The notes under the pieces are model-generated. The model was not told where the DNA came from. It saw only the letters and a list, made by a program, of their open reading frames with translations, and did no database searches. Position numbers and translations under genes: made by a program. Below, one piece after another: positions 1 to 7,319 of a DNA stretch of 64,000 nt (position 1 is its first letter; each line of letters opens with the position of its first letter). The stretch lies in the NCBI RefSeq assembly GCF_030719035.1, contig NZ_CP132203.1, positions 4,296,501-4,360,500 on the forward strand. Direction: 5' to 3'. The DNA comes from Hahella sp. HNIBRBA332 (GTDB taxonomy: Bacteria > Pseudomonadota > Gammaproteobacteria > Pseudomonadales > Oleiphilaceae).

Positions 1-2568
1 CTGCTCTTTCGCCTCCCCTTCCCAACTGTACTGAATATCTGGATGCTGCAGCATCAGATCGTCGAGAAAGCGGGTCATATCTTCCTGCAAGGCCAGCATG
101 TTGGTGTTCTGCTTATCGATATCCGCACGCACGTTCATAGTGCGATAACGGTCTATGCGATAGATCGTGGTGGGACTCAGGCCTGGCTTGAGTTCAGCGA
201 TTTCGCCCAACGGAATCAGGCGTCCGTCGGAGGCGGCGATACGCAGGCTCTGCAAATCGCTGACTGACTGCCGGTCGGAGCGTGGGTAGCGCACCATGAC
301 GCGCACGTCGTCACGCCCCCGCTGGATACGCTGCACCTGATAACCATAGAACGCCTGCCGGATCTGATTGATGACGTCCGCCCGGTTCAATCCCAGGGCG
401 TATGCTTCAGGCTTCAGTTCCACCTGCAATTCTTCTTTGCCGTCGGACAGGCTGTCGGTAATGTCGAATACCGTGGGATAGCTCGCCAGGCGTGCTTTCA
501 CCTGCTCTCCCACCGCCTCCAGCGTCTCAAAATTATTACCGGAAAACTGAATGTCGATGGGGTCGGACACCCGACCGATCTCCGCCCGGAATGTCAACGA
601 CTCGGCGCCGGGAACCACGCCGATCAGGCGACGCCACTCATTGACCAGTTCGTTACTGGTGACCGCCGTTTCCCGTTCCTCCGGCGCCACAATCTCAAAT
701 ATCACCCGGCCCACGTGGGAGCCACTGGAGCCGCCGCTGGTGGCCAGCACATCCAGAATCAGATCTTCTCCGGTCTGCGGATCGCGATACTTCTCCTTAA
801 GCTTAAAGGCGGCGTCCGCCATCTTGGAGACATAGCGGTCCGTCACCTCAAATGGCGTTCCCTGGGGCATGGTCAGCGACGCCCTGGCGATCTCGCTCTG
901 CACCCGGGGGAAAAACACAAAATTGATCCAGCCGGACGCCACCAACGTGCTCAACAAGATAAAAGAGCCCACTGCAAACGATAAAAACAGGTAACGATTG
1001 CGCAGGGTCCAGTGTAATACCGGGTGATAGTAACGCAGGATCGCATTCTCAAAACCATCGGCGAAAGCCCGTTGCCAGCGCTCCAGACGGGAACCTGCAT
1101 TAGGGTCCGGGTTGATGCGCACATGCTTCAAGTGAGCGGGCAAGATGAGCTTGGACTCGATCAGCGAGAACACGAAAATCGGCAGCACCACCACCACTAT
1201 CTGCGCGAATAACTGACCGCGCACGCCTTCGATAAAGGCGATGGGCATAAAGGCGGCCATTGTGGTCAGTACGCCGAACGTAACCGGCGCCGCCACTTCC
1301 TGAGTACCCTGAATCGCCGCCTGCAAGCCATTTTCCGCACGTCGCAAGTGGGTATAAACGCTTTCGCCGGTGACAATGGCGTCGTCCACGACGATCCCCA
1401 GCACCAGAATAAAGGCGAACAAGGTGAAGATGTTAAGGGTCACGCCGAAGTACGGCATCACCAGGAACGCCCCCATAAAGGAGATAGGGATGCCGCAAAA
1501 AACCCAGAAAGCCACCGACGGCCGCAAGAACAACGTCAACAGCAACAACACCAGAATGCCGCCCTGAATGGCGTTATCCGTCAGGGTCTGCAGACGTTTT
1601 TTCACCAGCTTGGAAAAGTCGCGCCAGTAGGTTAACTCAACTCCGACAGGCAGGCTGCTCTGCTTGCGCTCGATATACTCTTTGACCTTGTCGGCGACGC
1701 CAATGGCGCTTTGATCTCCTACCCGGAATACATCCACGAACGCCGCCGGCTGGCCGTTGAAACGGGTGAGCACGCGCCCTTCTTCAAATCCGTCCACGAC
1801 CGTCGCCAGATCTCTGACGCGCACGAAACTGCCGTCGCGCTGGGTCAGTACGACGATATCTTCAAAGTCATCGCGGCGGTAGGCCTGACCTTTGGAGCGA
1901 ATCAGCACCTCGCCGCCATCGGTCTGGATATTGCCCGCAGACACGTCCAGGGAGCTCTTGCTGATGGCCTGGGCGATGGTTTGCAACGTAATGCCATAGC
2001 GCTGCAGCGTCGCCTTGGGCACTTCAATGGAAATTTCATAGTTGCGCACCCCATCCAGGGCCACTTGAGTGACGCCGTCCAGGCGCAACATGTCATCGCG
2101 CACATGCTCCGCCAGCGTGCGAATTTCCGACTCAGGGTAAGGTCCGGCGATGGCGACGGTAATCACCTCACGGGTATGCTGGGCCAGACTGATAACCGGC
2201 TTTTCCACATCTCCCGGGAAGGAGTTGATGGAATCCACCCGGCTTTTCACATCCGCCAGCAGCTCACGGGGATCGTAATCACTGTCCACTTCGACCGTAA
2301 CGGATGCGCTGCCTTCAGAGGAACGACTGACAATTTGCTCAACGCCCTCCAGATCCTGCACCGCTTCTTCAATTTTGACGCTGACGCCCTCCTCCACTTC
2401 TTCCGGGGTGGCGCCGCGAAGCGAAACGGAAATCGAGATAGTGGAGGGTTCAACAGAGGGAAATACTTCCAACGGCAGGCGCTGACTCAAAGATCCCAGG
2501 CCCAAAGCCAGGATCGTCAGCATCAACAGGTTGGCGGCGACATGATTACGAGCGAACCAGGCGATCAC
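1..2568 (-). CDS. RND-family efflux permease (C-terminal part beyond window)
   Basis: Inner-membrane proton-driven RND pump subunit of the AcrB/MexB superfamily, working with the adaptor encoded just upstream. The frame is open for 856 codons from a GTG start to the window edge. Family members are about 1030 residues, so roughly the last transmembrane bundle is missing. Visible are the N-terminal membrane helix (ANLLMLTILALGLGSL), periplasmic porter domains, and near residues 390-400 the TM4 motif GIVVDDAIVTGES, whose paired Asp residues form the proton relay. The start overlaps the adaptor stop (GTGA), implying translational coupling. The substrate cannot be told. The acidic motif and the single-adaptor arrangement leave either the drug (HAE1) or a related RND class possible. 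Confidence 0.93.
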   Translation of the reverse strand, partial: MIAWFARNHVAANLLMLTILALGLGSLSQRLPLEVFPSVEPSTISISVSLRGATPEEVEEGVSVKIEEAVQDLEGVEQIVSRSSEGSASVTVEVDSDYDPRELLADVKSRVDSINSFPGDVEKPVISLAQHTREVITVAIAGPYPESEIRTLAEHVRDDMLRLDGVTQVALDGVRNYEISIEVPKATLQRYGITLQTIAQAISKSSLDVSAGNIQTDGGEVLIRSKGQAYRRDDFEDIVVLTQRDGSFVRVRDLATVVDGFEEGRVLTRFNGQPAAFVDVFRVGDQSAIGVADKVKEYIERKQSSLPVGVELTYWRDFSKLVKKRLQTLTDNAIQGGILVLLLLTLFLRPSVAFWVFCGIPISFMGAFLVMPYFGVTLNIFTLFAFILVLGIVVDDAIVTGESVYTHLRRAENGLQAAIQGTQEVAAPVTFGVLTTMAAFMPIAFIEGVRGQLFAQIVVVVLPIFVFSLIESKLILPAHLKHVRINPDPNAGSRLERWQRAFADGFENAILRYYHPVLHWTLRNRYLFLSFAVGSFILLSTLVASGWINFVFFPRVQSEIARASLTMPQGTPFEVTDRYVSKMADAAFKLKEKYRDPQTGEDLILDVLATSGGSSGSHVGRVIFEIVAPEERETAVTSNELVNEWRRLIGVVPGAESLTFRAEIGRVSDPIDIQFSGNNFETLEAVGEQVKARLASYPTVFDITDSLSDGKEELQVELKPEAYALGLNRADVINQIRQAFYGYQVQRIQRGRDDVRVMVRYPRSDRQSVSDLQSLRIAASDGRLIPLGEIAELKPGLSPTTIYRIDRYRTMNVRADIDKQNTNMLALQEDMTRFLDDLMLQHPDIQYSWEGEAKEQ

Positions 2569-3773
2569 TGCACGTCTCCACCGGTTGCGTCAGCTGGCTT
2601 TTCTCCACTGCGGCGCGCCACCTTTTCAGATTCATTCTGCGCTCGTTTGATGCGCACGCCGCTATTGACCTGTCCCAGTGGGGTGAGAATCAGTTCGTCG
2701 CCAGCCTGCAGCCCCTCGCTGATCAGTGCGGACTTACCGCTCTGCCAGCCAATCTCAATGCTCTGTCGGTGCAACACCTCCCCTTTGGCGATGTACACAT
2801 AACTCCCCTGATAAATAGATGAAACGGGTACTACCAGGGCTTCCGGCAAGCGCCGTCCCTGAATTTCCGCACTGACGTACTGACCTATTTTGAGAGGATA
2901 TCGATTCGCGTCCTGAAGCCCGAAAGGGTCATCAATCTGAGCGACCACATAAAGCTGCTGGGTCGTAGCGTCAATAGCACCTTCCGTCCGCACGATCTTG
3001 CCACGCCACTTTTCTTTCGAGGCAGCGAGATTGTTGAAAATCGTCACCGCTGGCGGCTCTCCACCCCGGCGCTGCTCGGGCAGATCGATAAAGCCCAGAT
3101 CTGTATTGTTGAGAGGCAGGCGCACTTCGACGTAATCTGTGGCGTAAATTTCCGCCAGCGTGGTCTGCGGCGACACGACGGAGCCCAGATCCACCTGTTT
3201 CTTGAGCACGCGACCGGCGTATGGCGCTTTGATTTCAGTCCGCTGCAGGTTGATGCGCGCCTGCGTATGCTGGGCGATAGCGGTCTGCACTCGGGCCTGG
3301 GCCGCAGCCAGCTGCGGCTTGCGCAGCGCAAGGTCCGAGGCGTTGTTGACGCCACCGATTTTTTCCCAGTCTTTCTTCGCCTGCCGCACTCGCGCTTCTT
3401 CCTCCGCCAACGCCAGCTTCGCTTCCGTCACGGCGCCTTCAGCAATGCGCAATTGCACCTGATAGTCCACAGGGTCGATTTTCAGCAGCACCTCGCCTTT
3501 GGCGAAAAAGCCGCCATCCCGCAAATTCGGCGACACCTCGATCACCTGTCCGGACACCTGCGCAACAATGGCGCTTTGCGTACGCGGTTGCACGATGCCG
3601 AACGTGGAAATGCGCACTGGAAACACTTCGGTTTGCAGCGTCTGGGTTTCAACGCTGATAGCGGGCTGCGGATGCTCTTTTTGAGGCTTGGCCTGAGGTT
3701 TCAACTCAGTGGCGAGATAGGCAACGCCAACAAACAGGGCTAACACCGCTAACGGCAGGACTTTCTTTAACAT
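2565..3773 (-). CDS. RND efflux periplasmic adaptor (membrane fusion protein)
   Basis: Periplasmic adaptor linking the RND permease to an outer-membrane channel. About 402 residues, with an N-terminal signal/anchor (KKVLPLAVLALFVGVAYL). A lipoyl/barrel-sandwich half precedes a coiled-coil hairpin rich in Ala, Gln and Arg (about 100-170), followed by the second lipoyl half and a beta-barrel region. This is the HlyD/AcrA architecture. I chose the ATG at 3773, which has GGAAG four bases upstream; an in-frame TTG at 3788 would add five residues but has no ribosome site. The stop overlaps the permease start. No outer-membrane channel gene is in the window, so TolC may be shared. Confidence 0.92.
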   Translation of the reverse strand: MLKKVLPLAVLALFVGVAYLATELKPQAKPQKEHPQPAISVETQTLQTEVFPVRISTFGIVQPRTQSAIVAQVSGQVIEVSPNLRDGGFFAKGEVLLKIDPVDYQVQLRIAEGAVTEAKLALAEEEARVRQAKKDWEKIGGVNNASDLALRKPQLAAAQARVQTAIAQHTQARINLQRTEIKAPYAGRVLKKQVDLGSVVSPQTTLAEIYATDYVEVRLPLNNTDLGFIDLPEQRRGGEPPAVTIFNNLAASKEKWRGKIVRTEGAIDATTQQLYVVAQIDDPFGLQDANRYPLKIGQYVSAEIQGRRLPEALVVPVSSIYQGSYVYIAKGEVLHRQSIEIGWQSGKSALISEGLQAGDELILTPLGQVNSGVRIKRAQNESEKVARRSGEKPADATGGDVQ

Positions 3774-4050
3774 CTGACTTCCGGGCAACTGTCTGATCGA
3801 GGGGACTAGGCCTATTTATACGCCGAGGCGCAAAGCGGCGTCCACCGCGAACGCAATATAGGCGATTAACATTGGTTAATTAAGTGTAGTGGGTTGGCGC
3901 TGAATGGGTGATGAACAACGCTTAATGGATTTTATGAAGAATCACAGAGCGGTCTCTGTCAAACCGTAGCAGATTCATACAAATGACTCTAAGATAAGTT
4001 CTTTCGAGGCATATTCTAAATTCATATTATTATAATTCGGCGCATTGAAT
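3774..4050. other. intergenic, AT-rich, between efflux pair and orphan gene
   Basis: This is about 280 bases without a credible ORF. It should hold the promoter of the minus-strand efflux pair and of the plus-strand gene that follows. It becomes AT-rich from about 3990. I see no operator with a clear dyad and no regulator gene next to the pump. Confidence 0.5.
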
Positions 4051-4431
4051 ATGATGGATATTTGGATAGCATTCACAAAAAGCAGACCCTTATCAGGGTG
4101 CTCCATTGATGTTGATGGTTGTGAATTCTATTTTGCGGAAGTTTACGTGCCTATGGTCTCCGTTGGAGAGTCTCTACCCAACTTTGAAGCTATTCTGAGT
4201 AAAGTAAAGAGCGAGCTGTTGGAAAACCGCCTGGAGCTGGCTGACGTATCGACGCTTATTCGCTACAAGGAAGATCAGTGGGAAATACACAGTGGTAGTG
4301 AAAATGATGTGAACGCGTTTGCGACGCTTGCGCGAATATCAGAGTCTATTGTATTCAGTGGGTTTCGCTCAGAAGAAATAGAGGCGTTAACCTCGTACCG
4401 CTACTCAATTTCCGATTTGGATTACGATTAA
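4051..4431 (+). CDS. hypothetical acidic protein, AT-rich gene
   Basis: I do not recognise this 126-residue protein. It is acidic, soluble-looking, without signal peptide or membrane segment, and ends in SISDLDYD. Two in-frame ATGs occur at 4051 and 4054, and a TTG at 4045 is also possible; none has a strong Shine-Dalgarno site. Base composition is lower in GC than the flanks, and the gene sits alone between two AT-rich gaps, which suggests acquisition. Size and acidity would fit a stand-alone immunity-type protein, but no toxin is adjacent, so that is only a guess. Confidence 0.6.
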   Translation: MMDIWIAFTKSRPLSGCSIDVDGCEFYFAEVYVPMVSVGESLPNFEAILSKVKSELLENRLELADVSTLIRYKEDQWEIHSGSENDVNAFATLARISESIVFSGFRSEEIEALTSYRYSISDLDYD

Positions 4432-4581
4432 AGAAGTAAGCAGTCCAACTGGCCAACTTTCACTTATCAAGATTTAAAATATAGTACAACGAAAAATATA
4501 TAGAATATAAAAACGCCAACTTTATTTGATATGTCGTCATTATTTCCCATACCGCTCACTTTTATAGCGAGATGTAGAATT

Positions 4582-4615
4582 GTTCCAGACTTTCATGTAA
4601 CCGAGAGTCTGGAAC
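4582..4615. terminator. 10-bp perfect hairpin between convergent genes
   Basis: Arms GTTCCAGACT and AGTCTGGAAC pair perfectly around a 14-base loop, between the stop of the orphan gene and the stop of the GFA gene on the other strand. There is no clear T-run on either side, so a bidirectional terminator is likely but not proven. Confidence 0.45.
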
Positions 4616-4651
4616 TGATTAGCAAGCCTTGCTTTTATCTGGCGGGTTGAA

Positions 4652-5056
4652 TCAGTCGGAAGTCAACCGCACCCCAGGATACTGAGGCAAACCATCGCCA
4701 ATCACACACCATTTCGCCTTGAATGCGGTATAGATGTGGTCTTTCGGCAAGTGGTCCGGCTCTTCATCCAGAGTTCCCAGGGCGATGTCGATATAGTCGG
4801 GGTTGCTGAGAAACCGGAAAAACAGGCTGGAGCCGCATTGGGGGCAAAAGCCTCGTTCCGCCGTTTCCGATGAGCGGTAAACCGCGATGCGGTCTTCACC
4901 TGCGGACCAGGTAAAGTTCGCCATGTTCACCACGCCGTAGGTTCCCGTCGCCGCACCGTGGAACTTACGACACTTGGAGCAATGGCAGTGGGACACGTTT
5001 TCTTCAAAGGTCTTTACTTCATATTGCACGGCGCCGCACAGACAACTTCCTTTCAT
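4652..5056 (-). CDS. GFA-family zinc protein
   Basis: A 134-residue protein of the glutathione-dependent formaldehyde-activating (GFA) family. Zinc-binding cysteines are visible as SCLCGAV (residues 4-10), CHCSKCRK (about 24-31) and FCPQCGSS (about 70-77). It is shorter than the classical Paracoccus Gfa (about 190 residues), and many GFA members have no proven formaldehyde role. Here it is the third gene after frmA and fghA on the same strand with short gaps, so a link to S-hydroxymethylglutathione handling is well supported by context. A ribosome site (GGAG) precedes the ATG. Confidence 0.88.
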   Translation of the reverse strand: MKGSCLCGAVQYEVKTFEENVSHCHCSKCRKFHGAATGTYGVVNMANFTWSAGEDRIAVYRSSETAERGFCPQCGSSLFFRFLSNPDYIDIALGTLDEEPDHLPKDHIYTAFKAKWCVIGDGLPQYPGVRLTSD

Positions 5057-5103
5057 ATCCCACTTATCTCCGCATTGAATTAAAGTTTACGCTGCATTCT
5101 CAG

Positions 5104-5949
5104 TCAGCCATTGGCGTCATTGAGCATCTTATGATGATGTTTCACATGATCGCGAATGAATGTCTTAATGAAAAAGTAGCTGTGGTCATATCCAGCGCGA
5201 TAGTTCAGAGTCAGAGGGATGTCCTTCTCCGCGCAAGCGGCCTTCAATAGCTCAGGGTTCAACTGTTCCGCCAGGAACTCGTCTTTATCCCCCTGGTCCA
5301 CCAGAATCCGGCTTACTTTCGCCCCGGACTCGATCAACGCCACAGAATCATAGGCTTTCCAGTTTTCCTGATTGGTTCCCAGATACCCCGCCAAGGCTTT
5401 TTTACCCCAAGGGCAGGACATGGGCGCGCAAATCGGCGCCAACGCAGACACAGAGCGAAACTTCTCCGGCTGCTTAAGCGCGATGGTCAGTGCGCCGTGC
5501 CCGCCCATGGAGTGTCCGAATACGCCTGTGCGCTCGGGGTCCATGGGCAGATTATCCGCCACCAGCGAGTACAGCTCTTCCGTCACGTAGGAATACATGC
5601 GGTAATTCGCGCGCCAGGGCTCTTCCGTGGCATCCACGTAAAACCCGGCGCCAGAGCCGAAGTCATAGCTGAGATCTTCGCCATCCAGGCCGACATTGCG
5701 GGGACTGGTGTCAGGAGCCACCACGATAAAGCCATATTCCGCGGCGGCGGCCTCCACGTCCGCCTTTTGCACGAAGTTCTGGTCTGTGCAGGTCAAACCG
5801 GAAAGCCAGAACAAGGTGGCGCACTTCCCTTCCTCCGCAGCAGCCGGAACGAAGACGGAAAAGGTCATCAAACAGCCGCAGGTCTCCGAGTCGTGTTGAT
5901 AGCGACGCCAGTATCCTCCGTGGCATTTATTTTCCTGAATCAAGTGCAT
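5104..5949 (-). CDS. fghA: S-formylglutathione hydrolase
   Basis: Hydrolyses S-formylglutathione to formate and glutathione, the second step of glutathione-dependent formaldehyde detoxification in the cytoplasm. 281 residues, typical for the esterase D family. The alpha/beta hydrolase nucleophile is Ser147 in GHSMGGHGA; the acid is in QGDKDEF (about 220-225) and the His is 256 in GYDHSYFF. The N-terminal LIQENKCHGGYWRRYQH and the SGLTCTDQNF segment are family hallmarks. Start ATG has GGAGGA five bases upstream. It lies 18 bases behind frmA, clearly one transcript. Confidence 0.97.
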   Translation of the reverse strand: MHLIQENKCHGGYWRRYQHDSETCGCLMTFSVFVPAAAEEGKCATLFWLSGLTCTDQNFVQKADVEAAAAEYGFIVVAPDTSPRNVGLDGEDLSYDFGSGAGFYVDATEEPWRANYRMYSYVTEELYSLVADNLPMDPERTGVFGHSMGGHGALTIALKQPEKFRSVSALAPICAPMSCPWGKKALAGYLGTNQENWKAYDSVALIESGAKVSRILVDQGDKDEFLAEQLNPELLKAACAEKDIPLTLNYRAGYDHSYFFIKTFIRDHVKHHHKMLNDANG

Positions 5950-5967
5950 AGGGTTCCTCCCGGTGCG

Positions 5968-7077
5968 TTAAAAGAGAATGACGGAGCGAATGCTCTTGCC
6001 TTCGTGCATGTAATCAAAGGCTTTATTGATGTCATCCAAGGACAGGCTGTAGGTGACCATCGGGTCCACTTTGATCTCGCCGCTGAGATATTTATCCACG
6101 TACCCCGGCAACTGACTGCGCCCTTTCACGCCGCCAAACGCCGTGCCTTTCCAGGTGCGGCCAGTGACCAATTGGAAGGGCCGGGTGGAGATTTCCTGGC
6201 CGGCGCCCGCCACGCCAATTATCACCGAGGTTCCCCAGCCTTTATGACAGGACTCCAACGCCGCGCGCATCAATTGCACATTGCCGACGCATTCAAAGGA
6301 ATAATCCACGCCGCCGTCGGTCATTTCCACCAGGGCTTCCTGAATTGGCGCTGACAGCTCTTTGGGATTCACGCAGTCCGTAGCGCCCAGGGCTTTCGCC
6401 ATCTCGAACTTATCCGGGTTGACGTCAACGGCGATAATCCGCCCCGCGTTGGCCATTGCTGCGCCTTGAATCACGCTCAACCCAATGCCGCCCAGGCCGA
6501 ATACCGCCACCGTCGAGCCTGGCTCTACTTTCGCCGTATTCAACACCGCGCCAATGCCGGTGGTGACGCCACAGCCCAACAGACAGACTTTCTCCAAAGG
6601 GGCTTTGGGATTAATTTTGGCCAGCGCGATTTCCGGCAGTACGGTGTACTCGGAAAAGGTGGAGGTGCCCATGTAGTGATAGAGCTGCTTACCCTGATAA
6701 GAGAAGCGCGAAGTGCCGTCAGGCATCAGGCCTTTGCCCTGGGTGACCCGGATAGCCTGACAGAGATTGGTCTTGCCGGATGCGCAGAACTTGCATTGTC
6801 CGCACTCCGGGATATAGAGAGGAATAACGTGATCGCCCGGTTTAACGGAAGTCACGCCTTCGCCGACTTCCATCACCACACCGCCGCCTTCATGACCAAG
6901 AATAGCGGGAAAAAGTCCTTCGGGATCATCTCCTGAGAGCGTATAAGCGTCGGTATGACAGACGCCGGTGGCGACAATCTTGACCAGCACTTCCCCGGCT
7001 TTTGGGCCTTGCACGTCCACTTCGACAATTTCGAGCGGCTGGCCGGCGGCGAATGCGACTGCTGCGCGTGATTTCAT
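5968..7077 (-). CDS. frmA: S-(hydroxymethyl)glutathione dehydrogenase (class III alcohol dehydrogenase)
   Basis: Oxidises S-hydroxymethylglutathione to S-formylglutathione with NAD+, and can also reduce S-nitrosoglutathione. 369 residues, the usual class III length. Catalytic zinc ligands are Cys40 (GVCHTDAY), His62 (GHEGGG) and a Cys near 169 (LLGCGVTTG). The structural zinc Cys are 92, 95, 98 and 106. The Rossmann motif GLGGIGLSV is followed by VDVNPDKFEMAKALGAT, the NAD-preferring acidic end. First gene of the formaldehyde operon; start ATG has GGGAGC upstream. It is divergent from a MalT-like regulator, a candidate controller. Confidence 0.97.
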   Translation of the reverse strand: MKSRAAVAFAAGQPLEIVEVDVQGPKAGEVLVKIVATGVCHTDAYTLSGDDPEGLFPAILGHEGGGVVMEVGEGVTSVKPGDHVIPLYIPECGQCKFCASGKTNLCQAIRVTQGKGLMPDGTSRFSYQGKQLYHYMGTSTFSEYTVLPEIALAKINPKAPLEKVCLLGCGVTTGIGAVLNTAKVEPGSTVAVFGLGGIGLSVIQGAAMANAGRIIAVDVNPDKFEMAKALGATDCVNPKELSAPIQEALVEMTDGGVDYSFECVGNVQLMRAALESCHKGWGTSVIIGVAGAGQEISTRPFQLVTGRTWKGTAFGGVKGRSQLPGYVDKYLSGEIKVDPMVTYSLSLDDINKAFDYMHEGKSIRSVILF

Positions 7078-7319
7078 ATTAAGCTCCCTGGTAGCTATGG
7101 TTATGCGTTGTTATGGGTTCCAGTGAGACACTATAGGCGCCGCCCGAAAGCATCGCAATGCCCGCCGCCTGCATCGCAGCCCTCCACCAAAAGGCGTACT
7201 TATCTGATTCAAAACGGGAATTGCTCGACACTTTTGACGACAGTCTATCGCTTTTTGCTTGCGAGGCGCTTAGAGCCGGACCGATACTGAGCGCGACTCA
7301 GGACGTCGCGGCAACCATC
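7078..7319. promoter_or_regulatory. divergent promoter region frmA / LuxR-type regulator
   Basis: About 240 bases between two divergent genes. It must contain the frmA operon promoter and that of the regulator. The reading frame of the regulator stays open through most of it, but the first good ATG is at 7320. I see no convincing dyad operator. Confidence 0.45.

Noticed and set aside
1711..2802. Long plus-strand frame opposite the RND permease
   Set aside because: It is antisense to clear RND and adaptor genes with strong motifs; its product is His/Arg-rich nonsense with no domain.
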